Below are positions 1-7,112 of a stretch of 19,117 bases of DNA, piece after piece (position 1 is the first letter of the stretch; the number at the start of each line of letters is the position of its first letter). The translations under genes and the position numbers were made by a program. The notes under the pieces were generated by a model. It saw nothing but the letters and a program-made list of their open reading frames with translations, was not told the origin of the DNA and searched no databases. The DNA comes from Oscillospiraceae bacterium (GTDB lineage: Bacteria > Bacillota > Clostridia > Oscillospirales > Oscillospiraceae), in NCBI GenBank assembly GCA_020025295.1, contig JAHHSJ010000040.1:1-19117 (forward strand), written 5' to 3'.

Positions 1-446
1 GCGGCGTGGACGGCATGGTCCACATCTCCGAGCTGTCCTGGAGCCGCATCAAGCATCCTTCCGAGGTTGTTTCTGTGGGCGACACTGTTGAGGTCTATGT
101 CATCAAGGCTGACGCCGAGAAGAAGAAGATCTCTCTGGGCATGAAGAACCCCAACGAGAATCCTTGGGAGACCTTCCTGTCCAAGTACGAGGTGGGCGAT
201 GTTGCTGAGGTCAAGATCGTTAAGCTGATGAGCTTCGGCGCTTTCGCTGAGGTTGTTCCCGGCGTTGACGGCCTGATCCACATTTCTCAGATCGCTGATC
301 ACCGCGTTGAGAAGCCCGAGGACGAGCTGGCTGAGGGTCAGATGGTTGAGGTTAAGATCACCGAGATCAACACCGAGACCCAGAAGATCTCTCTGTCCCG
401 CCGCGCTGTGCTGCAGGATTCCGAAGAGGCTGAGGACGAGGAGTAA
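1..446 (+). CDS. S1 RNA-binding domain protein, C-terminal part (ribosomal protein S1-like), 5' truncated
   Basis: The reading frame is open from the left window edge to TAA at 444-446, so the true start lies outside. The visible ~147 residues hold the end of one S1 OB-fold domain (GVDGMVHISELS, then a KKISLGMK strand) and one complete S1 domain (starting near EVGDVAEVKIVKL, with GVDGLIHISQIA and QKISLSRRA). An acidic tail (DSEEAEDEE) ends the protein. Tandem S1 repeats ending this way fit the clostridial ribosomal protein S1/RpsA-like proteins, which bind mRNA at the ribosome; a smaller general S1 RNA-binding protein cannot be excluded because the N-terminal part is missing. Codon use is strongly biased (repeated GAG, AAG, CTG, ATC), unlike the next genes, which suggests very high expression. 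A strong terminator follows directly, so this is probably the last gene of its transcript. Confidence 0.85.
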   Translation, partial: GVDGMVHISELSWSRIKHPSEVVSVGDTVEVYVIKADAEKKKISLGMKNPNENPWETFLSKYEVGDVAEVKIVKLMSFGAFAEVVPGVDGLIHISQIADHRVEKPEDELAEGQMVEVKITEINTETQKISLSRRAVLQDSEEAEDEE

Positions 447-468
447 TTCCTTATCTTTCCAATGATTT

Positions 469-502
469 AAAAGGACCGGATCGTATGATCCGGTCCTTTT
501 TT
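469..502 (+). terminator. Rho-independent terminator after the S1-domain gene
   Basis: A perfect inverted repeat, 469-482 against 487-500 (core AAGGACCGGATC), encloses a 4-nt loop GTAT and runs into a T-tract ending at 502. The A-run on the left and T-run on the right could make it work in both directions, but no gene points in from the right, so it most likely ends the S1-domain transcript. Confidence 0.93.
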
Positions 503-573
503 GCTTGCCGAGATACCCTTGTAATGAAAAATCCGAACGTATTCCGAATCCTTTTTTACAGCGGTCAGTTGTT

Positions 574-602
574 CTGACATTGAATTTATGCTATGCTATG
601 AG
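574..602 (+). promoter_or_regulatory. Candidate sigma-A promoter for ispD-ispF
   Basis: CTGACA (574-579) matches the -35 consensus in five of six positions. After a 17-nt spacer comes TATGAG (597-602), four of six for the -10, with an upstream TG at 594-595 as in extended -10 promoters. It sits 42 nt before ispD and downstream of a strong terminator, where a promoter is needed. The -10 match is weak, so this remains a candidate. Confidence 0.45.
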
Positions 603-643
603 CGGAAACGAAACACAATACCGTTTAAAGGAGAGAGGATCTT

Positions 644-1366
644 ATGGGCTTCTTTCAAAAAATACAAAAGGCAAAGCGTCCGTTTTGCACGGCTGTCATT
701 GTTGCCGCAGGCAATGCAAGCCGCATGAAGGGCGTAGACAAAATCACAACGACCATGGGAGATAAGCCCGTGATTGCGCATACTCTGCTGGCCTTTGAGC
801 AGTGCGAAGGCATCGATGAAGTGGTGGTGGTGACACGCTCTGACCTCATTGTACCCATCGGTGAAATCTGCAAAACTTACGGAGTCACCAAAGTCAAGCA
901 CATTGTCGAAGGCGGCAGCACTCGCACGGAATCTGTGCTGAAGGGCTTGAATCAGGCCGACCAGAAAGCGCAGCTTGTGGCGATCCATGACGGCGCTCGC
1001 CCGTTTGTTTCTAACGGAATTATTCAATCTACGATCCATGCTGCCGAAATTGGTGCAGCTGCGGCACCTGCCATTCCGGTCACAGACACCATCAAGGAAG
1101 CGGAAGATGGCATGGTCTGCGGCACACCGGACCGTTCCCGGCTGTATGCAGTGCAGACGCCTCAGGTGTTCGATATTGACTTGATTCGGGGCGCACTGTT
1201 CCACTGTATGACCAAGGGGATTCCGCTGACAGATGATTGCTCCGCAGTGGAGCAGCTCGGAAAGAAAGTCATGCTGACCGATGGCAGTCCTCGCAACATC
1301 AAAATTACCACGCAGTTTGACCTGCTGATTGGGGAGGGTATTTTATCATGTCCGGATGCAACCTGA
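644..1366 (+). CDS. ispD: 2-C-methyl-D-erythritol 4-phosphate cytidylyltransferase
   Basis: IspD transfers CMP from CTP to methylerythritol phosphate, the third step of the MEP route to isoprenoid precursors, in the cytosol. The 240-residue length is normal for the family. The nucleotide-binding loop AAGNASRM (residues 21-28) with a following lysine (K33), the HDGARPFV segment (115-122, with D116), IPVTDTIKEA (144-153), QTPQVF (171-176), LTDDCSAVE (195-203) and the late IKITTQFDL segment (219-227) are all in family order. The loop is a clostridial variant of the usual GxGxRM pattern, and a basic N-terminal stretch of about 14 residues precedes it. The ATG at 644 has an AAAGGAGAG ribosome site 8-10 nt upstream. 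The 3' end overlaps ispF by 19 nt, so the two are almost certainly co-expressed. Confidence 0.95.
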   Translation: MGFFQKIQKAKRPFCTAVIVAAGNASRMKGVDKITTTMGDKPVIAHTLLAFEQCEGIDEVVVVTRSDLIVPIGEICKTYGVTKVKHIVEGGSTRTESVLKGLNQADQKAQLVAIHDGARPFVSNGIIQSTIHAAEIGAAAAPAIPVTDTIKEAEDGMVCGTPDRSRLYAVQTPQVFDIDLIRGALFHCMTKGIPLTDDCSAVEQLGKKVMLTDGSPRNIKITTQFDLLIGEGILSCPDAT

Positions 1367-1836
1367 GAATTGGACACGGCTACGATGTTCATCGTCTGGC
1401 AGAAAATAGAAAACTGGTTTTGGGCGGAGTCACCATTCCTTACGAGAAGGGCCTGCTGGGACACTCCGATGCAGATGTCATTACTCACGCAGTTATGGAT
1501 GCTCTGCTGGGCGCTGCAAGACTCTGGGATATCGGTCACTGCTTCCCGGATAACGATCCCACGCTAAAGGATATTTCCAGCCTCCTTCTTCTGGAGCGCG
1601 TTCGGGATATGCTGAAAGAAAAAGGGTTCAGCGTTGTCAATATTGATGGAACGATTATCGCTCAACAGCCTAAACTTTCCCCCTATATCCCCGAGATGCG
1701 AACGATCCTCGCAGACACACTTGGGATTTCGGAAGATCGGGTCAACCTGAAGGCAACGACAGAGGAGCACTTGGGCTTCACCGGCACCGGAGAGGGCATT
1801 TCTGCCCATGCTGTGGCGCTGCTGGAATTGAATTAA
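1348..1836 (+). CDS. ispF: 2-C-methyl-D-erythritol 2,4-cyclodiphosphate synthase
   Basis: IspF cyclises CDP-methylerythritol 2-phosphate to the cyclodiphosphate with loss of CMP, two steps after IspD. At 162 residues it has standard length. The zinc ligands are visible as D13 and H15 in GHGYDVH and H47 in the DVITHAVMD helix; GHSDAD (38-43), DIGHCFPD and TEEHLGFTGTGEGI complete the signature. The family's usual LGDIG segment reads LWDIG here, a tolerated-looking difference. ATG 1348 lies inside the end of ispD in another frame, preceded by GGGGAGGG, which supports this start. Some bacteria fuse IspD and IspF into one protein; here they are separate, overlapping genes. The IspE kinase for the intervening step is not in the window. 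Confidence 0.96.
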   Translation: MSGCNLRIGHGYDVHRLAENRKLVLGGVTIPYEKGLLGHSDADVITHAVMDALLGAARLWDIGHCFPDNDPTLKDISSLLLLERVRDMLKEKGFSVVNIDGTIIAQQPKLSPYIPEMRTILADTLGISEDRVNLKATTEEHLGFTGTGEGISAHAVALLELN

Positions 1837-1845
1837 AGGAATTCT

Positions 1846-1880
1846 AAGCGGAGTATATCTACGAATGATATACTCCGCTT
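1846..1880 (+). terminator. Hairpin after ispF, probable terminator with a weak U-tract
   Basis: A perfect 14-bp inverted repeat (AAGCGGAGTATATC at 1846-1859, complement at 1867-1880) with a 7-nt loop lies just after the ispF stop. The following bases are CTTTGC, not a proper T-run, so termination may be partial or the hairpin may protect the 3' end of the mRNA. Confidence 0.65.
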
Positions 1881-1932
1881 CTTTGCATGGCATAATCCGG
1901 ACCTATTTGCGTTTTCCTGCATAAAATAGGGC

Positions 1933-1938
1933 AGGAGG
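1933..1938 (+). promoter_or_regulatory. Ribosome binding site that sets the DUF3343 start
   Basis: AGGAGG lies 8 nt before ATG 1947 but only 2 nt before the in-frame GTG at 1941. The normal spacing to the ATG makes 1947 the better start. Confidence 0.75.
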
Positions 1939-1946
1939 CGGTGATT

Positions 1947-2201
1947 ATGTCTTACTATCTCATTGTCTGTCAATCCATCACCTATGCCCAACGAATCGCA
2001 TCGCTGTTGAATCGCGGCGGCGTACGGGCTTATATTATTCGCACACCCAAGGCTCTGTCTCCCAGAGGCTGTTCCCATTCTGTCCGGATTTCTGAGAAAA
2101 GCTTTCCTCGTGCGCAGGAAATTTTGGCGGATGCCGGCTTGCGATCCGAGCATATCTATCATGCAGCACTAGACGGCACCTATCATGAGGCGGCATTATG
2201 A
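1947..2201 (+). CDS. DUF3343 family protein (putative Se/S carrier-like)
   Basis: This 84-residue protein has the DUF3343 look: an N-terminal beta strand (YYLIVCQSI), a helix typical of small carrier proteins (AQRIASLLNRGG), then a conserved RTPKALSPRGCSHSVRIS segment with a single central cysteine (C40), and a C-terminal helix. The family has been described as putative selenium/sulfur carrier-like; its biochemical role is not established to my knowledge. The stop overlaps the start of the next gene, a cysteine-desulfurase-like enzyme, by ATGA, so translation of the two is coupled. That supports a role receiving persulfide sulfur or selenium from the partner enzyme, with C40 as the obvious carrier residue; this part is inference. 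No convincing promoter is visible upstream. Confidence 0.82.
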   Translation: MSYYLIVCQSITYAQRIASLLNRGGVRAYIIRTPKALSPRGCSHSVRISEKSFPRAQEILADAGLRSEHIYHAALDGTYHEAAL

Positions 2202-3334
2202 TTTATTTTGACAGTGCTGCCACTACGCTGCAAAAACCAAGAGCGGTTTCTACTGCTGTGGCACGGGCAATCCAAACCTGCGCCAGTCCGGGCAGAGGTG
2301 ACTATGCCGCATCCGGAGCGGCGGAACAGATTTTATATCGCTGCCGGGAGGAGCTGTGTGGCTTGTTTGAGGTAGATGACCCATCCAGAGTCATCTTTAC
2401 CATGAATGCAACGCATGCTCTGAATCTGGCTATTCGCTCACTGGTAAAACCCGGTTCTCGGGTGCTGATTTCATGCTGGGAACACAACGCAGTCACTCGC
2501 ACGCTTCATTCCATCCCGGATGTAGAAGTGCTTGTGGCGGAAGCTCCGCTGTTCGAGGATCAAAAGACGATTGATGCCTTTTCAAGCAAGCTGGAGCAGC
2601 ATCCGTCCGTTGTAATCTGTACCTGCGTGTCCAATGTGTTTGGGTATATACCGCCGATTCAGTCTATTTCGGAGCTTTGCAGCCAAAAGGGCATCCCATT
2701 GATTTTGGATGCATCGCAGGCAGCAGGATGTGTCCCGCTGTCAGCCAAGCAGGTACACGCAGAGTTCATTGCGTTTCCGGGTCACAAAAGCCTGTATGGC
2801 CCCCAAGGTACCGGTGCTTTGCTCTGTACCGGAAACCAGCTTCCGGATGTGTTCCTGACCGGAGGCACGGGAAGCGAATCCATCAACCAGAAAATGCCCT
2901 CTTATCTTCCGGATATTGGAGAAGCAGGAACACATAATGTGGCAGGAATTGCAGGCCTATTAGAGGGGGTACGTTATGTGCGGCGCAGGGGAGTGGCTCA
3001 GATTGCAAAGCATGAAAACCTGCTGCTGCGCCGTATGATCGCAAAACTGCCAAGTTCCGTGCCAATCACCCCGCTCGTGTCGCCCTATGCCAATCAGTCC
3101 GGCGTTTTGTCCTTGCGTTGCGATGGCTTCGATTGTCAGCAATTTGCCGGAGCACTTGGCAGAATGGGAATCTGTGTCAGAGCCGGTCTGCATTGTGCAC
3201 CGCTGGCCCATAAAAGTGCGTCCACGCTGGACTGCGGCACCCTTCGGGTCAGTTTTTCCGCATTTAATTATCCAGAGGAAATTGATCGGTTTATTTATGC
3301 GATTTTACGGCTTGTTCACAACAATTTAATATAA
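2198..3334 (+). CDS. Cysteine desulfurase-like class V aminotransferase (SufS/Csd type)
   Basis: A PLP-dependent enzyme of 378 residues, expected to take sulfur from cysteine (or selenium from selenocysteine) as an enzyme persulfide. Visible landmarks in order: YFDSAATT (3-10), the PLP-stacking histidine in WEHNAV (H96), LDASQAAG with D171 for the pyridine nitrogen, GHKSLYGPQGTG with Schiff-base K197, GGTGSES (222-228), and the persulfide cysteine C333 in RAGLHCAP. It matches the clostridial 'cysteine desulfurase family protein' subgroup better than the IscS/NifS type. No SufBCD, SufU or IscU scaffold gene is nearby, so a role in general Fe-S assembly is not indicated; the coupled DUF3343 gene points to a dedicated sulfur or selenium delivery pathway. 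Selenocysteine lyase activity is an alternative. No terminator is visible after it. Confidence 0.88.
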   Translation: MIYFDSAATTLQKPRAVSTAVARAIQTCASPGRGDYAASGAAEQILYRCREELCGLFEVDDPSRVIFTMNATHALNLAIRSLVKPGSRVLISCWEHNAVTRTLHSIPDVEVLVAEAPLFEDQKTIDAFSSKLEQHPSVVICTCVSNVFGYIPPIQSISELCSQKGIPLILDASQAAGCVPLSAKQVHAEFIAFPGHKSLYGPQGTGALLCTGNQLPDVFLTGGTGSESINQKMPSYLPDIGEAGTHNVAGIAGLLEGVRYVRRRGVAQIAKHENLLLRRMIAKLPSSVPITPLVSPYANQSGVLSLRCDGFDCQQFAGALGRMGICVRAGLHCAPLAHKSASTLDCGTLRVSFSAFNYPEEIDRFIYAILRLVHNNLI

Positions 3335-3350
3335 AAGTTAGGATGCCTTC

Positions 3351-3379
3351 TTGCCTTGATTCTGTTCATGCGATATAAT
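3351..3379 (+). promoter_or_regulatory. Strong sigma-A promoter upstream of cdaA
   Basis: TTGCCT (3351-3356), a 17-nt spacer and a perfect TATAAT (3374-3379) form a near-consensus housekeeping promoter. The expected start near 3386 leaves a leader of about 65 nt before cdaA. No terminator separates cdaA from the four downstream genes, so it probably drives an operon reaching 7666. Confidence 0.82.
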
Positions 3380-3437
3380 AAGTAGAATAGAAGTAATATG
3401 GAGTTGTAGCAGTTTCTGCTGTGATTACCGGAACGCC

Positions 3438-3445
3438 GGGAGGGG
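3438..3445 (+). promoter_or_regulatory. Ribosome binding site that sets the cdaA start
   Basis: GGGAGGGG lies 5 nt before ATG 3451. The frame is open upstream to a GTG at 3421, but that codon has no Shine-Dalgarno sequence, so the shorter protein is preferred. Confidence 0.72.
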
Positions 3446-3450
3446 TCGAA

Positions 3451-4338
3451 ATGAATGTGATTGCGCAGTACGCCAATCAAATGATGGGATATTTTATGAC
3501 AATCAAGGTCAACGACATCGTTGATATTGCCATCATCGCATATTTGATCTACCGTACGCTGATGTTTACCCGGAAATCGCAGACCGGTCAGGTGTTGAAG
3601 GGCATCATTCTGGTGCTGATTGTTATGTGGCTTGCCTACCAGTTCAAGCTTCATGTTCTGAGTTTCATCTTGGGAAAGGCCATCGAAATCGGTTTGCTGG
3701 CTCTAGTCATTGTGTTCCATCCGGAAATCCGCCGATTCCTGGAGCAGGTGGGCAGCCGAGGCTTCAAGAAAATTCTGGGCGAGCAGGCTGCCAGCTCTGC
3801 CACGGAGCGGGCCATCCTCCAGCTGGTGGAGGCATACAGCTCCATGTCCCGTGACCACATCGGTGCACTGGTGGTCTTTGAGCGTAATACCATTCTGGAT
3901 GACTCCATCAAGTCCGGCACGATGGTGGATGCCGAAGTGTCCGGTGAGCTCCTGAAAAATATCTTTTGGCCCAATGCGCCGCTGCATGATGGCGCCGTAA
4001 TCATCCGAAACGGCCGTGTCCTGAGTGCCGGCTGTGTTCTTCCGTTGACTTCCAATCTGAATGTCAGCCGTGATTTGGGTACGCGCCATCGTGCTGCCAT
4101 TGGTGCAAGTGAGCATTCCGATGCTGTGGTAGCCATTGTCTCCGAGGAAACCGGCTCTATTTCCGTGGCAATCGGCGGCATGCTCAAGCGGCATCTGTCG
4201 TTGGAAACCTTGGAGCGGCTGCTTCGCAATGAGCTGATTCCAACGGAGGACGAGGTTCCCACCAGCAAGCTGGGCAAGCTGAAAAATTTTGGCAGCCGAT
4301 TCCGCCGCAAAAAGGGAGGCGATTCTGATGGGGAGTAA
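3451..4338 (+). CDS. cdaA: Diadenylate cyclase CdaA (membrane c-di-AMP synthase)
   Basis: CdaA makes cyclic di-AMP from two ATP at the membrane; the messenger controls potassium and osmolyte transport and cell-wall homeostasis in Firmicutes. The 295-residue protein has three hydrophobic segments in its first ~90 residues (around VDIAIIAYLIY, GIILVLIVMWLAY and IGLLALVIVF), then the DAC domain. Catalytic motifs are intact: LHDGAVII with DGA at 180-182, and GTRHRAA with RHR at 212-214. A polybasic tail (SRFRRKKGG) ends it. The start at 3451 is chosen for its ribosome site. cdaR begins inside its last 11 nt, the usual cdaA-cdaR coupling. In many Firmicutes glmM follows as third gene; here it does not. 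Confidence 0.95.
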   Translation: MNVIAQYANQMMGYFMTIKVNDIVDIAIIAYLIYRTLMFTRKSQTGQVLKGIILVLIVMWLAYQFKLHVLSFILGKAIEIGLLALVIVFHPEIRRFLEQVGSRGFKKILGEQAASSATERAILQLVEAYSSMSRDHIGALVVFERNTILDDSIKSGTMVDAEVSGELLKNIFWPNAPLHDGAVIIRNGRVLSAGCVLPLTSNLNVSRDLGTRHRAAIGASEHSDAVVAIVSEETGSISVAIGGMLKRHLSLETLERLLRNELIPTEDEVPTSKLGKLKNFGSRFRRKKGGDSDGE

Positions 4339-5572
4339 AATCACAGACAGCCGTGCCTTCTATGTTGTCGTTTCCATTCTCTGCGCCATCTGCGCATGGC
4401 TGTATGTCGACATCGTGGAAGTGCCCGATCAGACCAAGCATATCAATAATATTCCTGTCACCTTTGTGGGCGAGGATATTCTGGCCGACCAAGGCCTGAT
4501 GATTATCGATGGCAAGGATGCCACCATTTCACTGACGGTTTCCGGACCCAGATCGACGCTGGCCAAGATTGACCGTACCAATACGAAAATTACCGTGCAG
4601 GCTGCCTCCCAGATTCACGGGGAGGGTACATATAACCTCAATTATTCCGTTGATTATCCGGTTTCCGGTGTGACTACTAAGAGCCAGAGCAGTAAGCGAA
4701 TTGATGTTCATGTGGTACAAATGGAAACCAAGGATTTGCCCCTTCAGGGTATCTTTGAAGGTACCGCCGTGGAAGGTGCCCTATACAGCGATCAGGATTT
4801 CCAGTTTGAAGTCCCCAATATTACCATTACCGGTGAGCGCAATGTAATCGACACCGTGGCGACCGCCAGAGTGCGGCTGGAGGCATTGGACCTCAGCACC
4901 ACTTGGTCCGGCGACCTTCCGGTGGAGCTTCTGGACGAAAACGGTAATATTCTCGATCCCAAGGATCTGCATATTGCCATGAGCGACAATATGATTTATA
5001 CCATTTTCCCCATTCAGATCGTCAAGGAAGTTCCCCTTAAGATCGAGTTTATTCCCGGCGGTGGTGCGACGGCAGACAATGTGGAATATTCCATCAGCCC
5101 GTCTCCCACGGTCACTATCTCCGGAACGCCGGAGGCTCTGGCACAAATCGACAGCATTACCCTTGGCTCGATTGACCTTTCCAAGATTGTCACCTCTGAT
5201 ATTTTCAGCTTTGGCATCAACACACCCGAGGGGGTAAAGGTCATCTCCGGTAACGGAACAGTGTCCGTAATCGTTTCTGTTGAGGGTCTGACTACTCGTA
5301 CGGTAGACACAAATAACATCGAGCTGATCAATCAACCAGATGGATACGATGTCAAGTCATTGACAGAAAATCTCACCGTCCGCATCCGTGGAACATCGGA
5401 TGTGATGGCATTGGTTCTCGATAAAGATGTCTATGTGACGGTTGATCTGGCAAATCTCAAGGATATTTCCGTTGGAAAACGCACATTGAATGCGATGGTT
5501 GCCGTTCACGGCAGTTCTACTGTGGGTGCAGTTGGCGATTATCAGGTCGTCGTAGACATTTCTAAGGGTTAA
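4328..5572 (+). CDS. cdaR: CdaR, YbbR-domain regulator of the diadenylate cyclase
   Basis: CdaR is a membrane-anchored extracytoplasmic protein that binds CdaA and modulates c-di-AMP production. The 414-residue protein has one N-terminal signal-anchor helix (about residues 11-27, FYVVVSILCAICAWLYV), then about four repeats of the YbbR beta domain; repeat hallmarks include NIPVTFVGE, NITITGERNVID, TVTISGTPEALAQID and LTVRIRGTSDVM. The ATG at 4328 has GGGAGG at 4314-4319 (8-nt spacing) and overlaps cdaA by 11 nt; the frame is open further upstream, but a start there would add residues encoded inside cdaA and would lack a ribosome site. The protein ends VVVDISKG just before the next ATG. Confidence 0.93.
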   Translation: MGSKITDSRAFYVVVSILCAICAWLYVDIVEVPDQTKHINNIPVTFVGEDILADQGLMIIDGKDATISLTVSGPRSTLAKIDRTNTKITVQAASQIHGEGTYNLNYSVDYPVSGVTTKSQSSKRIDVHVVQMETKDLPLQGIFEGTAVEGALYSDQDFQFEVPNITITGERNVIDTVATARVRLEALDLSTTWSGDLPVELLDENGNILDPKDLHIAMSDNMIYTIFPIQIVKEVPLKIEFIPGGGATADNVEYSISPSPTVTISGTPEALAQIDSITLGSIDLSKIVTSDIFSFGINTPEGVKVISGNGTVSVIVSVEGLTTRTVDTNNIELINQPDGYDVKSLTENLTVRIRGTSDVMALVLDKDVYVTVDLANLKDISVGKRTLNAMVAVHGSSTVGAVGDYQVVVDISKG

Positions 5573-5574
5573 CT

Positions 5575-6477
5575 ATGTTTGGATATGTCTTGCCCGCCAA
5601 GGAGAAACTCTCCGAAGAACAATGGAAAAACTATCGTGCAACTTACTGCGGCCTGTGCCATACACTAAAGCGGCGCTACGGTTTTTTCGCGCAGTTTCTG
5701 CTGAATTATGACTTTACCTTTCTGGCACTGCTGCTGCGTACCCAAGAGTGCAAGCCCGAAACTTGCTGTAAACGCTGTTTGTCCTCGCCAATCAAAGGGA
5801 GAACTGTGTGCGAAGCCGATCCCGGTCTGGACTCTGCCGCTGACATCAGCGTGCTGCTGGTCTACTGGAAGCTGAAGGATCAGCTTCAGGACGAAAGGGG
5901 ACTGCATCGCATCCTGCCATATCTGGAGCTTGCTTTGTTCCATCGTCCGTTTTCCAAGGCAAAGCGACAGAATCCGGCGCTGAATGAAGCGATCGGCGCT
6001 CAGATTTCTGCACTGAGTGAACTGGAAAAGGACAACTGTCCCTCTATCGACCGAACGGCGGACTGCTTTGCAAAAATCATGACTGCAATGGTTCCGCCGC
6101 AGTGGGACGAATTTTCTCGGCGGTCAGCGGAGCAGCTGCTCTATCATCTCGGCCGTTGGATTTATCTGATTGACGCATGGGATGACTTGGATGACGATTT
6201 GAAGCACGGGCAATATAACCCCATCGTGACCCGATTCCAGCTTTCCAAATCCAGCGAAGCCACGGAGCGAGAGCAGGCGAAAGCGCATATGCTGCGCACC
6301 GTAGAACACTCTGAAAACCTTGCCATTTCCGCCTATCATTTGGGTGCGTTCGGTTACAACGATCCGGTCATTGAAAATATTCTCTGTGCCGGTCTTGGTG
6401 TCGTCCGGACTCTTGTATTTTCCGGTGAATGGAAAAAACGATATAGACAAAAGAAACAGGAGTTAAATCAATTATGA
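5575..6477 (+). CDS. DUF5685 family protein, cysteine- and aspartate-rich, function unknown
   Basis: A 300-residue, mostly alpha-helical protein that I match, from memory, to the DUF5685 family; its function is not known to me. The N-terminal third is cysteine rich: CGLC (25-28), C59, the CCKRC cluster (C64, C65, C68) and C79, a pattern that could bind zinc or an Fe-S cluster. Two aspartate-rich helices follow, KLKDQLQDE (99-107) and DAWDDLDDD (200-208), the second running into KHGQYNP. There is no signal peptide and no clear membrane helix, so it is probably cytosolic or peripheral. It starts 2 nt after cdaR, with AAGGG as a weak ribosome site, and its stop overlaps the J-protein start by ATGA, so all three are translationally linked. 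The Asp pair is discussed under findings. Confidence 0.75.
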   Translation: MFGYVLPAKEKLSEEQWKNYRATYCGLCHTLKRRYGFFAQFLLNYDFTFLALLLRTQECKPETCCKRCLSSPIKGRTVCEADPGLDSAADISVLLVYWKLKDQLQDERGLHRILPYLELALFHRPFSKAKRQNPALNEAIGAQISALSELEKDNCPSIDRTADCFAKIMTAMVPPQWDEFSRRSAEQLLYHLGRWIYLIDAWDDLDDDLKHGQYNPIVTRFQLSKSSEATEREQAKAHMLRTVEHSENLAISAYHLGAFGYNDPVIENILCAGLGVVRTLVFSGEWKKRYRQKKQELNQL

Positions 6478-7112
6478 ATGATCCTTACAGCATACTTGGC
6501 ATCACCCCGGATGCCTCTGACGACGAGGTAAAGCGTGCATATCGTGCGCTTGCCCGAAAATATCATCCTGACAACTATCAGGACAACCCTCTTGCCGATC
6601 TGGCCGAGGCAAAAATGAAAGAAATCAACGAGGCGTATGAGTCTATCACCAAGATGCGTGCCGGTGGTGGCGGCTATCAGGCTTCTTCCGGCGCCAGAGC
6701 AAGCGGAGCCTATCAGAGTGGTACCTACGGCGGTGGCAGCAGCTACAACGGCTATCAGCAGCAGCGCAGCAATGCCGACCCGCTCTATGCCCGTGTGCGT
6801 AATGCCATCAATGCCGGTGACATCTATCAGGCAGAAACTCTGCTGCGAGAAGCGCCCAGACAGGATGCTGAGTGGTACTTCCTGCAGGGCAGCGTTTCTT
6901 ACCGTAAGGGCTGGTTGGACGAGGCAATGGCCCACTATCAGCGAGCGGTCAGCATGGACCCCGGCAATGTGGAGTATCGCCGTGCCTATAATATGATGCA
7001 GCAGGGTGGACAAGCCTATCGTACCAACGGCTATAACAGCGGTGCAGACGCCATGGATTGCTGCACAACCCTGATGTGCTTGAACTGTCTTTGCGGAGGA
7101 GGTCGGTGCTGA
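6474..7112 (+). CDS. J-domain (DnaJ-like) co-chaperone with TPR and cysteine-rich tail
   Basis: This is a non-canonical J protein of 212 residues, expected to stimulate an Hsp70 (DnaK). The J domain spans about 1-62, with intact HPD at 31-33 (HPDN, where lysine commonly follows HPD). A Gly/Ser/Tyr/Gln-rich linker (63-98) precedes a short TPR-like helical region (about 104-172: ARVRNAINAGDIYQAETLL, WYFLQGSVSYRKGWLDEA, AMAHYQRAVSMDPGN). The C terminus has six cysteines in 17 residues (C196, C197, C202, C205, C207, C212), suggesting metal binding or membrane/thiol contact. It lacks the DnaJ zinc-finger and substrate domains, so it is not the housekeeping DnaJ. It overlaps DUF5685 upstream by 4 nt and the membrane-protein gene downstream by 1 nt. 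Confidence 0.88.
   Translation: MNDPYSILGITPDASDDEVKRAYRALARKYHPDNYQDNPLADLAEAKMKEINEAYESITKMRAGGGGYQASSGARASGAYQSGTYGGGSSYNGYQQQRSNADPLYARVRNAINAGDIYQAETLLREAPRQDAEWYFLQGSVSYRKGWLDEAMAHYQRAVSMDPGNVEYRRAYNMMQQGGQAYRTNGYNSGADAMDCCTTLMCLNCLCGGGRC

Noticed and set aside
596..1204. A - strand open frame of 202 codons opposite ispD
   Set aside because: It lies wholly opposite a well-supported enzyme gene and shows no family motif.
1891..1927. CATAAT and TAAAAT boxes as a promoter for the DUF3343 gene
   Set aside because: Neither has a plausible -35 box at 16-18 nt, and the second would start transcription on top of the ribosome site.
1941..1946. GTG at 1941 as the DUF3343 start
   Set aside because: It is only 2 nt from the AGGAGG core; ATG 1947 has normal spacing.
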